From the NCBI RefSeq assembly GCF_013141775.1, contig NZ_WHOB01000095.1, forward strand, positions 1 through 52,412: a stretch of 52,412 nt of DNA, given 5' to 3'. Each line of letters begins with the position of its first letter. The first letter of the stretch is position 1. The notes under the pieces are model-generated. The model did no database searches. It saw only the letters and a program-made list of their open reading frames with translations, and was not told the origin of the DNA. The translations under genes and the position numbers were made by a program. Origin of the DNA: Paenibacillus phytohabitans (GTDB lineage: Bacteria; Bacillota; Bacilli; Paenibacillales; Paenibacillaceae). Positions 8,401-16,675 of the stretch are shown one piece after another.

Positions 8401-8443
8401 CGGCCTCCCGCATGAAATCAAGTAGAATTTCTTGTGTTATCAT
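5438..8443 (-). CDS. rnr: Ribonuclease R with a long low-complexity C-terminal tail
   Basis: This 3'-5' exoribonuclease degrades structured RNA and assists trans-translation. Residues 1-710 match RNase R: an N-terminal winged helix, cold-shock domains (GFAFLIPDDRDHPDVYIH, YGFVLPDD), the RNB catalytic domain (TIDGADAKDLDDAV with the metal-binding Asp cluster, ADVGYYVREGSELD, TSPIRRYPDLVIHR), and an S1 domain. The next 291 residues (DNA 5441-6313) are almost entirely Gly, Ala, Lys, Arg and Ser with RGG/GKG patches, two basic clusters RRKKKK and RRKRKKK, and much higher GC. B. subtilis RNase R is about 780 residues, so most of this tail is extra. ATG 8443 has GAGGTGA upstream. Confidence 0.95.
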   Translation of the reverse strand: MITQEILLDFMREAAYKPLTYEELVSHFAIEDSEAFKAFESLLIELEKDGRIILTRGSRYGVPERMDLLRGRLQAHAKGFAFLIPDDRDHPDVYIHANDLKGAMNGDIVLIRITSKSPSGGRMEGEVERILIRGVSQTVGVFQSLETYGFVLPDDKRINRDIFIPKQSFKGAVDGEKVVVRIVNYPEGRAAAEGEIIEILGHKDDPGVDILSVIRKHQLPEAFPAEVMTEAEQAPDSITDEEIIQQGRRDLRGLNIVTIDGADAKDLDDAVNVERLENGHYKLGVHIADVGYYVREGSELDKEAYDRGCSVYLVDRVIPMLPHRLSNGICSLNPQVDRLTMSCEMEFDEHMKVVKHDVFTSVIRTKERMTYSDVRKIVEDEDPELLERYAPLIGDFRLMKEIAMKLRDARMRRGAVDFDFEESKIIVDEAGKAIDIVKRERSVAEQIIEEFMLAANETVAEHFHWLKVPFLYRIHEDPDPEKLQNFMAFAANFGYHVKGRGNSVHPRALQDLLEQIQGTKEQTVISTMMLRSMKQAKYDAESTGHFGLAAEFYSHFTSPIRRYPDLVIHRVMREVLENGGALTEKRHEYLASRMPDIAQQSSERERVAVEAERDTEQLKKAEFMQDKVGEEFDAMISSVTSFGMFIELDNTVEGLIRLSALSDDYYHFDEAHMALIGERTSKVFRIGDEVKIRVAKVNMDDHTIDFELVDMKPRAAGDHRNYGGRGGKGGRPGAGGASKPFAGKAGGAGKGRKGKPGSAATGAGKGGAGKGKNGGAAAGAAGFGAKGKGKSGSAGAGVFGGAVKGGAAEAGAGEEPRAGVAPAEDGGAAGGGRKRGRGPEAAARRALAASAAGGAAKADRRGEAGGSGAPRERERGRGRGGDGGGSAGGRGIAFGFGSGKGGYGAPSGGGAEQAGGELRGVDASTRFRSREDLGSGFGSEGNGAAPEGKSRRKKKKGGVFIGTSVTPGNVETTNPAPAGAGDKSGNPEGGGRRKRKKKPQA

Positions 8444-8617
8444 CTTCGTCACCTCGGCCCTCCGCAGCATTCATGCCGCTGGCATATATGTATGTCTTGT
8501 CCTATCCCACATCTAATAAATCCAAGTAAAATTTACCTTTATATACTTCATACCCTAGTATACACGAAATCAATCCCGGGCATCCCTGTTATGATGTGCA
8601 AACACTCAAATCTGCAT

Positions 8618-8662
8618 ACAAAAAAGCCCCCGCCTATTCCATTCAGAACAGAGCGAAGGCTT
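8618..8662 (-). terminator. Intrinsic terminator of secG
   Basis: AAGCCTTCGC pairs with GCGGGGGCTT on the minus strand (with G-T pairs), followed by T6. Confidence 0.7.
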
Positions 8663-8674
8663 ACTGTAGGCAAA

Positions 8675-8908
8675 CTAATCAATAACAATGGCCACAACGA
8701 TTGACATGATGAAGAATCCTGCAGCCAATCCAACTGTTACACGCTGCAACACAAGCTCCATACCGCGTGCTTTTGTTTTACCGAAGAGATGCTCAGCACC
8801 GCCGGAGATGGCACCGGAAAGACCCGCGCTTTTCCCTTTTTGCAGAAGAACGACCGCAATCAGACCTACGGCAAAAATCAGAAGCACCACTTTCAAAAAG
8901 ATATCCAT
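8675..8908 (-). CDS. secG: Preprotein translocase subunit SecG
   Basis: A 77-residue protein with two transmembrane helices (residues about 3-22 and 54-75) joined by a loop containing LLQKGKSAGLSGAISGG and HLFGK, the SecG signature. It is an accessory subunit of the SecYEG channel. GGAGGTGG lies just before the ATG. It precedes rnr with a terminator between, as in B. subtilis (secG-rnr-smpB-ssrA). Confidence 0.95.
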   Translation of the reverse strand: MDIFLKVVLLIFAVGLIAVVLLQKGKSAGLSGAISGGAEHLFGKTKARGMELVLQRVTVGLAAGFFIMSIVVAIVID

Positions 8909-9052
8909 TCACTTCCACCTCCTACGTCCAAGCATCACTATCTATGCTAAATTAGACCTCACGATTTCATAAACAGTATTTTTATTGTATCATAGCCATA
9001 GATTGAATACAACCACACAAACCTCATTCTACTAATCCGGCTATTACATTAT

Positions 9053-9316
9053 TCAGGATTGTCTCCTATAAGAGACAAGTAGAAGCAGCAGCAGACCAGA
9101 GATTAGTAATATAGGTACAGAGAAGAAGGCATACCCGATCCCCTCCCAGCCTCCGATTACAGTGAAACTTAGAACCAGCAATATCATACTGCCCAGTAAA
9201 CCAGTGATTCCCGGATAAAAAACAGCTCTGCTCCGCATGCGCCCGGTCCGCGACAGCACCCAGCTGAGAATAATTAAAAATATCCCCACACCTATACCCG
9301 CAACAATAGCGTTCAT
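9053..9316 (-). CDS. Small YesK-like membrane protein
   Basis: An 87-residue protein with three predicted transmembrane helices: IVAGIGVGIFLIILSW, GLLGSMILLVLSFTV and the C-terminal VPILLISGLLLLLLV. The layout FYPGITGL...VIGGWEGIGYAF matches what I recall of the YesK-like family. Start ATG 9316 is chosen because AAGGAG lies eight bases before it; a GTG two codons upstream is too close. The function is unknown. It stands alone between eno and secG. Confidence 0.65.
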   Translation of the reverse strand: MNAIVAGIGVGIFLIILSWVLSRTGRMRSRAVFYPGITGLLGSMILLVLSFTVIGGWEGIGYAFFSVPILLISGLLLLLLVSYRRQS

Positions 9317-9415
9317 GCCCACACTCCTTCCAGTTATCTACAATTATAGAATAACCCACTAGAAGCATCCGAGGCAACCTCGCTAGATCGCATTGCACTT
9401 TCGGATCTATAATCC

Positions 9416-9449
9416 AAAAAAGGACCTGCCAAAGTTCGGCAGGCCCTTT
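9416..9449 (-). terminator. Terminator of the glycolytic operon
   Basis: On the minus strand AAAGGGCCTGCC-GAACTTT-GGCAGGTCCTTTTTT, 20 bases after the eno stop. Confidence 0.9.
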
Positions 9450-9469
9450 AAATATAGGGTCAAAAGATA

Positions 9470-10756
9470 TTATCTTTTGAGGTTGTAGAAGGATTTCAGG
9501 CCGTTGTATTGAGCCAATTCGCCCAGTTCATCTTCGATGCGAAGCAACTGGTTGTATTTAGCAACGCGGTCTGTACGGGAAGGAGCACCCGTTTTGATCT
9601 GGCCAGCGTTAGTCGCAACAGCGATGTCTGCGATTGTGCTGTCTTCGGATTCACCGGAACGGTGGGAGATAACTGCTGTGTAACCAGCACGTTTAGCCAT
9701 TTCGATAGCATCGAAAGTTTCTGTCAGGGTACCAATCTGGTTAACCTTAACCAGGATGGAGTTACCGATACCTTTTTCAATACCTGTAGCAAGGCGCTCA
9801 GTGTTAGTAACGAACAAGTCGTCACCAACCAATTGGACTTTGTCGCCCAATTTTTCAGTAAGCAATTTCCAGCCATCCCAGTCGTCTTCGGACATACCGT
9901 CTTCGATGGTGATGATTGGGTACTTCTCAACCCATGATGCAAGAAGGTCAACATACTCAGCGGAAGTGTAAGATTTACCTTCGCCTGCAAGTGTGTATTT
10001 ACCGTCTTTGTAGAACTCAGTGGAAGCAACGTCCATACCGAGGAATACGTCAACGCCTGGTTTGTAACCGGCTTTTTCGATCGCTTCGATGATGGTAGTG
10101 ATGGCTTCTTCATTCGAACCAAGGTTCGGTGCGAATCCGCCTTCGTCACCTACAGCTGTGTTCAATCCTTTGGATTGCAGTACGGATTTCAGGTTGTGGA
10201 AGATTTCTGCACCTGTACGAAGAGCTTCTTTGAAGCTTGTAGCGCCTACAGGAAGAACCATGAACTCTTGAACGTCGATGTTGTTGTCGGCATGCTCACC
10301 ACCGTTGATGATGTTCATCATTGGTACTGGAAGAGTTTTAGCGTTGAATCCGCCCAGGTATACGTACAAAGGAATATCCAGAGCTGCTGCAGCTGCACGA
10401 GCTACGGCCATGGATACTGCCAGGATCGCGTTAGCGCCCAGCTTGCCTTTGTTATGAGTTCCGTCCAAAGTGATCATCAATTTGTCGATGCCCACTTGGT
10501 CAAGAGCGTCCATACCGATTACTTCAGGAGCGATAATTTCATTTACGTTCTCAACAGCTTTCAGAACGCCTTTGCCCATGTAACGGGATTTGTCGCCGTC
10601 ACGAAGCTCTACAGCTTCATGAGCACCAGTGGAAGCGCCGGAAGGAACGATAGCGCGGCCTTTAGCACCGGATTCAAGATAAACGTCAACCTCTACAGTC
10701 GGGTTACCGCGGGAGTCAAGGACTTCGCGAGCATACACATCAGAAATAATAGTCAT
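9470..10756 (-). CDS. eno: Enolase
   Basis: A 428-residue enzyme converting 2-phosphoglycerate to phosphoenolpyruvate. Family features are present: N-terminal YAREVLDSRGNPTVEV, catalytic-loop SGASTGAHEA, GDEGGFAPN, the metal ligands in DVASTEF, TIEDGMSEDDW and GDDLFVTN, and SHRSGESEDS near the C-terminus. The length is normal. AAGGAG stands 11 bases before the ATG. It is the last gene of the cggR-gap-pgk-tpiA-gpmI-eno operon and is followed directly by a strong terminator. Confidence 0.98.
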   Translation of the reverse strand: MTIISDVYAREVLDSRGNPTVEVDVYLESGAKGRAIVPSGASTGAHEAVELRDGDKSRYMGKGVLKAVENVNEIIAPEVIGMDALDQVGIDKLMITLDGTHNKGKLGANAILAVSMAVARAAAAALDIPLYVYLGGFNAKTLPVPMMNIINGGEHADNNIDVQEFMVLPVGATSFKEALRTGAEIFHNLKSVLQSKGLNTAVGDEGGFAPNLGSNEEAITTIIEAIEKAGYKPGVDVFLGMDVASTEFYKDGKYTLAGEGKSYTSAEYVDLLASWVEKYPIITIEDGMSEDDWDGWKLLTEKLGDKVQLVGDDLFVTNTERLATGIEKGIGNSILVKVNQIGTLTETFDAIEMAKRAGYTAVISHRSGESEDSTIADIAVATNAGQIKTGAPSRTDRVAKYNQLLRIEDELGELAQYNGLKSFYNLKR

Positions 10757-10815
10757 GTAAGTTTAATCTCCTTTTAACTTTAGGTTTAGTGTAACAATGA
10801 AACTTGAGGTCTTGC

Positions 10816-12360
10816 TTATTTGCGGCTGGCAATCATGGATTGTCCGGTCATTTCCGCAGGCTGCGGAAGTCCCATCAGATCTAAGATTGTCGGTGCTACA
10901 TCTGCGAGAATACCGGATTCGCGCAGTACTACATCTTCAGTCGTAACGATGAAAGGAACAGGGTTGGTAGTATGGGCTGTGAACGGACGGCCGTTCTCAT
11001 CGAATACCATATCCGCATTGCCGTGATCGGCAATGATGATTGCAACGCCGCCTTTGGCAACTACTGCATCCACAACTTTACCTACGCATTCGTCCGTTAC
11101 TTCAACTGCCTTAATAGTAGGCTCCAGCATGCCGGAGTGTCCAACCATATCAGGGTTAGCAAAGTTCAGGATAATGGCATCTTGTCTGTCTGCTTCGATC
11201 TCCGCTACGCAGGCCGCCGCCACTTCGTATGCGCTCATCTCAGGCTGCAGATCATAGGTTGCCACTTTCGGAGAGTTGATCAGGATGCGTGTTTCGCCGG
11301 GAAGCTCCTCATCACGTCCGCCGCTGAAGAAGAAGGTAACATGCGGATACTTCTCAGTTTCCGCGATACGCAGCTGCTTCTTGTTCTGCTGAACCAGCAC
11401 TTCACCGAGTGTGTTGTCCAGGTTCTTCGGGGAGTAAGCCACGAAGCCTTGAACCGTCTCGCTGAAGGTTGTCAGACATACGAAGTGCAGACCTTCAGGG
11501 AACTTAGGGCCACGGTCGAAACCGCGGAAGTCAGAGTTCGTGAATACTTGCGACAGCTGAATGGCACGGTCAGGACGGAAGTTAAGGAAAATGACAGAAT
11601 CGCCGCTCTCCACTGTCGCAACCGGGTTGCCCAGGCTATCTACAATCACACTTGGCTCTACAAATTCATCATACACAGAATTCTGGTAAGATCCAGTGAT
11701 TGCCTGAAGTGCATCGGTATATTTAGGGCCTTCGCCATACACCATTGCACGATAAGCTTTCTCTACACGTTCCCAGCGTTTGTCACGGTCCATGGCATAA
11801 TAACGTCCGGATACCGTAGCAATCGTACCTACGCCAACCTCTTCGATCTTGGCTACCAGTTCCTGAATGAACTTCTGTCCACTGTCGGGTGGTACGTCGC
11901 GGCCATCCATGAAGGCATGAATATAAACTTCATGCAAATCTTCTTTTTTGGCCAGATCGAGCATCGCGAACAGGTGTTTAATGTGACTGTGCACGCCGCC
12001 ATCGGATACAAGTGCATAGAGGTGAAGCTTTTTGCCGGTTGTTTTGGCGCTTCTCACCGCAGCAACCAGCGTTTCGTTCTCGAAGAATTCGCCATCACGG
12101 ATAGACTTATCGATGCGGGTCAGATCCTGGTATACGATCCGGCCTGCGCCGATGTTAAGGTGCCCTACTTCAGAGTTACCCATTTGTCCTTCCGGCAGAC
12201 CTACAGCTTCGCCGCAAGCGGTAAGTGTAGTGTTCGGATATTGTTTCAGGTAACGGTCGTAGTTCGGTTTGTTGGCTTGGGCAACTGCGTTGCCTTCATC
12301 CGTGTTACGCAAACCGAAACCGTCCATGATGATTAGAGCTACAGGTTTTGGTGCTGACAT
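10816..12360 (-). CDS. gpmI: 2,3-bisphosphoglycerate-independent phosphoglycerate mutase
   Basis: A 514-residue, two-metal enzyme of the alkaline phosphatase superfamily interconverting 3- and 2-phosphoglycerate. The N-terminal metal site IIMDGFGL, the phosphorylated serine in GNSEVGHLNIGAG, and HAFMDGRDVPP in the insert domain are all present. The C-terminal metal ligands NFANPDMVGHSG, IIADHGNADM and AHTTNPVP are also there. It starts two bases after the tpiA stop, indicating translational coupling, with GAGGGGG upstream of the ATG. Confidence 0.98.
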   Translation of the reverse strand: MSAPKPVALIIMDGFGLRNTDEGNAVAQANKPNYDRYLKQYPNTTLTACGEAVGLPEGQMGNSEVGHLNIGAGRIVYQDLTRIDKSIRDGEFFENETLVAAVRSAKTTGKKLHLYALVSDGGVHSHIKHLFAMLDLAKKEDLHEVYIHAFMDGRDVPPDSGQKFIQELVAKIEEVGVGTIATVSGRYYAMDRDKRWERVEKAYRAMVYGEGPKYTDALQAITGSYQNSVYDEFVEPSVIVDSLGNPVATVESGDSVIFLNFRPDRAIQLSQVFTNSDFRGFDRGPKFPEGLHFVCLTTFSETVQGFVAYSPKNLDNTLGEVLVQQNKKQLRIAETEKYPHVTFFFSGGRDEELPGETRILINSPKVATYDLQPEMSAYEVAAACVAEIEADRQDAIILNFANPDMVGHSGMLEPTIKAVEVTDECVGKVVDAVVAKGGVAIIIADHGNADMVFDENGRPFTAHTTNPVPFIVTTEDVVLRESGILADVAPTILDLMGLPQPAEMTGQSMIASRK

Positions 12361-12362
12361 TC

Positions 12363-13118
12363 TTATTTCGCCCCCTCAACGAGTGAAACGAAGGAAGCAG
12401 GCTGCAGGCTGGCACCGCCGACTAGAGCGCCGTCGATGTCGCTTTGACTCATGTACTCCGTTACATTCTCAGGCTTCACGCTGCCGCCGTATTGGATACG
12501 GACAGCTTCAGCAGTTGCTTCATCGTACAAGCCTTTTACAAGGGTACGGATGTAAGCAATAACTTCATTAGCATCCTGGGAAGTAGAGGATTTACCTGTA
12601 CCAATAGCCCAGATAGGCTCATAAGCGATAACTACGCTTGCTGCCTGTTCCGCGCTAAGGCCGGCAAATGCCGCTTCAGTCTGCACTTTGCATACATCTT
12701 TAGTCTGGTCCGCTTCGCGCTCTTCGAGCTTTTCGCCTACACAGACAATTGGAGTAATGCCATGGCGGAATGCCGCATGCATTTTTTTGTTGACGATTTC
12801 GTCCGTTTCACCGAAGTATGCACGGCGTTCGGAGTGGCCGATAATAACGTATTCCACGCCGAGATCCTTCAGCATTACACCGCTGATCTCGCCTGTGTAA
12901 GCACCGTTATCTTCGAAGTGAAGGTTCTGAGCACCAATTTTGATGCTGGTGCCTTGTACCGCTGCAACAAGTGCAGGCAGGTTAGTGAAAGGTGCGCAGA
13001 TTACAGTCTCTACGCCTTCAACTTCCGCCTGGCCTTTGATTTCAGCGATGAAGCCTTCGGCTTCCGGAACAGTTTTGAACATTTTCCAGTTGCCGGCAAT
13101 GATAGGTGTTCTACTCAT
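12363..13118 (-). CDS. tpiA: Triose-phosphate isomerase
   Basis: A 251-residue TIM barrel interconverting dihydroxyacetone phosphate and glyceraldehyde 3-phosphate. Catalytic Lys is in GNWKMF near residue 13, catalytic His in IGHSERR, and catalytic Glu in YEPIWAIGTG. The phosphate loop IQYGGSVKPEN is intact. The length is standard. AAGGAGG lies 12 bases before the ATG. The gene is 33 bases after pgk and 2 bases before gpmI in the glycolytic operon. Confidence 0.98.
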   Translation of the reverse strand: MSRTPIIAGNWKMFKTVPEAEGFIAEIKGQAEVEGVETVICAPFTNLPALVAAVQGTSIKIGAQNLHFEDNGAYTGEISGVMLKDLGVEYVIIGHSERRAYFGETDEIVNKKMHAAFRHGITPIVCVGEKLEEREADQTKDVCKVQTEAAFAGLSAEQAASVVIAYEPIWAIGTGKSSTSQDANEVIAYIRTLVKGLYDEATAEAVRIQYGGSVKPENVTEYMSQSDIDGALVGGASLQPASFVSLVEGAK

Positions 13119-13151
13119 AGTAATGGATTGCCTCCTTCTACCTTCTACGTC

Positions 13152-14333
13152 TTACTTGTCGTTCAGTGCTTCTACGCCTGGAAGTGCCTTACCTTCCATG
13201 AACTCGAGTGATGCGCCGCCGCCAGTGGAGATATGATCCATTTGGTCTGCGAGGTGGAATTTCTCTGCTGCTGCTGCGGAATCACCACCGCCGATAACTG
13301 TGTAGCCTTCGGTAGTTGCGCAAGCCTGAGCTACAGCAATTGTACCTTCAGCGAAGATATCAATTTCAAATACGCCCATAGGTCCGTTCCAAACAACCAG
13401 CTTGGAGCTTTTGATGATATCGGCATAAATTTCACGGGTTTTAGGACCGATGTCCAGACCTTCCCAGCCAGCAGGAATTTCAGTCACATCTACAATTTTG
13501 GTGTTGGCATCTGCGCCGAACTTGTCCGCGATAACTACGTCAACCGGAAGCACAAAGTTTTTGCCCAGTGCTTTGGCTTTTTCGATAAATCCAAGCGCCG
13601 CTTCGATTTTGTCGTTGTCTACCAAAGAATTTCCGATTTCGTAACCTTGTGCCTTGGTGAAGGTGTAAGAAAGGCCGCCGCCAATCAATACGTTGTCAGC
13701 CAGAGTCAGCAGGTTGTCGATCACGTCAATTTTGTCTTTAACTTTGGAACCGCCGATGATCGCAGTGAAAGGACGTTCAGGATTGGACAGTGCTTTGCCC
13801 AGAACGGACAATTCCTTCTCCATTAGAAGGCCGGATACTGCAGGCAGGAAGTGAGCGATGCCTTCTGTCGAAGCATGGGCACGGTGAGCCGCACCGAATG
13901 CGTCATTGACGAACAGGTCAGCCAGTTCAGCGAACTGCTTAGCCAGTTCAGGATCGTTCTTTTCTTCACCTTTATAGAAACGGACATTCTCAAGCACAAG
14001 CACGTCGCCTTCGTTCAGTTCAGCGATTTGTGCTTTTACCGCTTCGCCAATCGCTTCATCAGCTTTGGCTACCGGTTTGCCGAGCAATTCGGACAGACGT
14101 ACAGCTGCGGAAGTCAACCGCATGGAATCGACGAATTCACCTTTAGGACGGCCCATATGGCTGGCCAGAATGACCTTTGCACCGTTCTCAATCAGGTATT
14201 TAATTGTTGGAAGGGTTTCGCGGATACGGGTATCATCAGTGATCTTACCGTCTTCCACTGGCACGTTGAAATCCACACGCACGAATACGCGTTTGCCTTT
14301 TACTTCTACATCACGGACACTTTTTTTGTTCAT
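13152..14333 (-). CDS. pgk: Phosphoglycerate kinase
   Basis: A 393-residue kinase that makes ATP from 1,3-bisphosphoglycerate. Motifs: RVDFNVPVEDGKI at the N-terminus, ASHMGRPKG, LENVRFYKGEEKN, the hinge region with GGSKVKDKIDVI, WNGPMGVFE, and GGGDSAAAAEK at the nucleotide site. ATG 14333 is chosen because GGAGG lies 11 bases upstream and the family usually begins at this M-N-K-K; the ATG four codons earlier would sit on the ribosome site. It is separated from gap by a strong hairpin. Confidence 0.97.
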   Translation of the reverse strand: MNKKSVRDVEVKGKRVFVRVDFNVPVEDGKITDDTRIRETLPTIKYLIENGAKVILASHMGRPKGEFVDSMRLTSAAVRLSELLGKPVAKADEAIGEAVKAQIAELNEGDVLVLENVRFYKGEEKNDPELAKQFAELADLFVNDAFGAAHRAHASTEGIAHFLPAVSGLLMEKELSVLGKALSNPERPFTAIIGGSKVKDKIDVIDNLLTLADNVLIGGGLSYTFTKAQGYEIGNSLVDNDKIEAALGFIEKAKALGKNFVLPVDVVIADKFGADANTKIVDVTEIPAGWEGLDIGPKTREIYADIIKSSKLVVWNGPMGVFEIDIFAEGTIAVAQACATTEGYTVIGGGDSAAAAEKFHLADQMDHISTGGGASLEFMEGKALPGVEALNDK

Positions 14334-14391
14334 GATTAACATTTCCTCCACACCCAAAATTGGTTCATTCACGAATCCATTTCATTTAGAA

Positions 14392-14424
14392 AGAGCGGAA
14401 ACAGACTTTCATTGTTTCCGCTCT
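14392..14424 (-). terminator. Strong hairpin between gap and pgk
   Basis: A perfect 12-bp stem AGAGCGGAAACA/TGTTTCCGCTCT with a nine-base loop lies 27 bases after the gap stop. The following bases are only partly T (TTCTAAAT). It probably acts as a leaky terminator or a 3' stabiliser of gap mRNA, keeping gap expression above that of pgk to eno. Confidence 0.6.
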
Positions 14425-14450
14425 ATTGTACTGCCTATATAAAATCGGTA

Positions 14451-15461
14451 TTATTGAGCAAGTTTAGCGAATTTTTCTAGAGTACGAACGAGCTGTGCAG
14501 TGTAGGACATTTCATTGTCATACCAAGCAACGGTCTTAACCAGTTGTTTGTCGCCAACAGTCAGAACTTTAGTTTGTGTAGCATCGAACAGGGAACCGAA
14601 AGTCATACCCTTGATGTCGGAAGATACGATTTCATCTTCAGTGTAGCCGTAAGTTTCCGGATCGGAAGCTTCTTTCATGGCTGCGTTGATTTCTTCAACA
14701 GTTACGCTCTTATCCAGAACAGTAACCAGCTCAGTCAGGGAACCAGTAGCTACAGGCACACGTTGTGCTGCACCGTCAAGTTTGCCTTTAAGTTCTGGAA
14801 TTACCAGGCCGATTGCTTTTGCAGCACCGGTAGTGTTAGGGATGATGTTCTCAGCAGCAGCGCGGGCACGTCTGAAGTCGCCTTTAGCGTGTGGAGCATC
14901 AAGTGTATTCTGGTCACCTGTGTAAGCGTGGATAGTAGTCATCAAGCCTTCGATGATACCGAATTTGTCGTTCAGAACTTTGGCCATAGGAGCCAGACAG
15001 TTCGTTGTGCAAGATGCGCCGGAGATTACTGTTTCGCTACCGTCAAGGATGTCATCGTTAACGTTGTAAACAACAGTCTTCATGTCGCCTGTAGCTGGAG
15101 CGGAAATAACTACTTTCTTAGCTCCGCCTTTAAGGTGCTTTTCAGCTGCTTCTTTAGTTGTGAAGAAACCTGTGCATTCCAGAACGATATCAACGCCAAG
15201 CTCTCCCCAAGGAAGTTCTTCAGGGTTGCGGTTCGCCAGAACCTTAACATCTTTACCGTTAACTTTGAAGAAGCCGTCGTGAACTTCAACATCGCCTTGG
15301 AATTTACCTTGAGTTGTATCATATTTAAGCAAATGAGCAAGCATCTTAGCATCAGTCAAGTCATTGATTGCTACCACTTCGATACCTTCTACATTTTGAA
15401 TACGGCGGAATGCAAGGCGTCCAATACGTCCAAAACCGTTAATACCAACTTTTACACTCAT
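14451..15461 (-). CDS. gap: Glyceraldehyde-3-phosphate dehydrogenase, glycolytic
   Basis: A 336-residue NAD-dependent enzyme. The N-terminal GINGFGRIGRLAFRR Rossmann motif and INDLTDAKMLAHLL segment are typical of the NAD-linked glycolytic type (GapA of B. subtilis). The catalytic Cys is in SGASCTTNCLAP. The substrate-binding RRARAAAENIIPNTTGAA and the C-terminal AWYDNEMSYTAQLVRT are intact. AGGAGG lies nine bases before the ATG. It follows cggR by 116 bases containing a mRNA hairpin and is the first enzyme gene of the operon. Confidence 0.97.
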   Translation of the reverse strand: MSVKVGINGFGRIGRLAFRRIQNVEGIEVVAINDLTDAKMLAHLLKYDTTQGKFQGDVEVHDGFFKVNGKDVKVLANRNPEELPWGELGVDIVLECTGFFTTKEAAEKHLKGGAKKVVISAPATGDMKTVVYNVNDDILDGSETVISGASCTTNCLAPMAKVLNDKFGIIEGLMTTIHAYTGDQNTLDAPHAKGDFRRARAAAENIIPNTTGAAKAIGLVIPELKGKLDGAAQRVPVATGSLTELVTVLDKSVTVEEINAAMKEASDPETYGYTEDEIVSSDIKGMTFGSLFDATQTKVLTVGDKQLVKTVAWYDNEMSYTAQLVRTLEKFAKLAQ

Positions 15462-15498
15462 TGAATAGTTCCTCCTAGATTTCGTTTTATTTATTCAA

Positions 15499-15518
15499 GA
15501 CAAGCCGTGAGGCTCGTC
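15499..15518 (-). promoter_or_regulatory. Stem-loop in the cggR-gap intergenic leader
   Basis: GACGAGCC-TCAC-GGCTTGTC forms an 8-bp stem with one G-T pair, 38 bases before the gap start. In B. subtilis the cggR-gapA mRNA is cut near the end of cggR and a hairpin protects the downstream gapA message. The position here fits that mechanism, but processing is inferred. Confidence 0.55.
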
Positions 15519-15577
15519 AAGACAACAAGGTTAAGTATAATGCATAATACCTTTGCGCGCGTCCCATAAAATGGAAT

Positions 15578-16630
15578 CTATAGGACCTCTTGCAACTGTT
15601 TGTCGATTTCTTTGCCGATTTCGACAGCAGCCGCCTCGTCTGTTACGAGAATATCCTCTTGGCCGAACCGCAGCATCGCATGAATGGCCTTAGCCTTGCG
15701 TTTACCGCCGGCAATACCGATGACGACTTCTGTACGGATAATGTCTTCCAGGCGCAGCCCCATGGTCAGCATGGTATGAACCACCTCGCCATTCTCATTG
15801 AAATAATATCCGAACGATTCGGCTACCGCACCCTCGTCCTGAATCTCTGAGATTGTACCGGGGTCCAGCTTGCGGCGGTGAGTCATTTCAATGGCATCGC
15901 CAATTCCATGCACAATAATACGCGATCTGCGGATAATCTGCACAATCTCTCCAATATTGGAGTCCAGTGCGAGCGACTGATAGGCATCGCCGCTGAGCAG
16001 ATCAGGCACATGCAGCAGACGGTAATTGGCACCAATCCGTTTGGCCATGGTCGAAGCAATGGTGTTGGCTTGGATCTCCATGCTCTCTCCCAGTCCTCCA
16101 CGCGCCGGAACTACCCAGGCGTTCTTATAGGAAAGGGATAGCGGCGGGGTCAACTGATCGGCCATTTCGGCCAGCGTTGAGCCGCCGGTGACGGCAATCG
16201 TGTCGTCACTGCGCAGTACACTGAGCAGTGCCTTCGAACCTGCACGCCCCAGTTCACGTTTGGTGAACAGCGAGGTCTCGCAGTCGCCAGGTACAACAAC
16301 TACTTTACTGAGACCGTACGTAGTACGAATTTTCTCTTCCAGATCATCCAGGCCGAAGAGGCTCTTGGCGATCGGCTCCAGCAGGTCAAGCAGTCTGCGA
16401 CCGGCTTCGCTAATGCGCATGCCGACGCTCTCGATCTCAATGAGCCCTTGCGATTTCAGAAGATCCGTCTCGGCGCGCAGCACCCGCTCGGTCATATCAA
16501 GCGAGGCGGCAAGCGTTCTGCGCCCAATAATATCGGACAGCATGATCTGATGTAGAATCGTATACCGTCTCTTAAGGGTTTCCATGAGATCAGGCAGAAG
16601 CTGCTTTTGGATTTCCAATAAATTACGCAT
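15578..16630 (-). CDS. cggR: Central glycolytic genes regulator, SorC family
   Basis: A 350-residue repressor of the glycolytic operon that responds to fructose-1,6-bisphosphate. The N-terminal 90 residues form a winged-helix DNA-binding domain (RRYTILHQIMLSDIIGRRTLAASLDMTERVLR). The rest is the SorC-type sugar-binding domain with GGSTLAEMADQL, RGGLGESMEIQANTIA and VIGIAGGKRKAKAI. AGGAGTG is placed correctly before the ATG. The gene is first in the operon and is preceded by its own operator, so it is autoregulated. Confidence 0.96.
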   Translation of the reverse strand: MRNLLEIQKQLLPDLMETLKRRYTILHQIMLSDIIGRRTLAASLDMTERVLRAETDLLKSQGLIEIESVGMRISEAGRRLLDLLEPIAKSLFGLDDLEEKIRTTYGLSKVVVVPGDCETSLFTKRELGRAGSKALLSVLRSDDTIAVTGGSTLAEMADQLTPPLSLSYKNAWVVPARGGLGESMEIQANTIASTMAKRIGANYRLLHVPDLLSGDAYQSLALDSNIGEIVQIIRRSRIIVHGIGDAIEMTHRRKLDPGTISEIQDEGAVAESFGYYFNENGEVVHTMLTMGLRLEDIIRTEVVIGIAGGKRKAKAIHAMLRFGQEDILVTDEAAAVEIGKEIDKQLQEVL

Positions 16631-16675
16631 GCTTTCACTCCTGCAACTTCGTCTTTCTCTTTTCCCTTGTTCGTG

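Noticed and set aside
6779..8425. 548-codon open frame on the plus strand
   Set aside because: It lies opposite the RNB domain of rnr, has no ribosome site and encodes low-complexity, His/Leu/Arg-rich sequence; it is a shadow of the real gene.
9066..9398. A 110-codon minus-strand frame overlapping the YesK-like gene
   Set aside because: No ribosome site and no hydrophobic pattern; the overlapping frame with AAGGAG and three membrane helices is the gene.
10972..12336. 454-codon plus-strand frame
   Set aside because: Entirely antisense to gpmI, no recognisable protein features.
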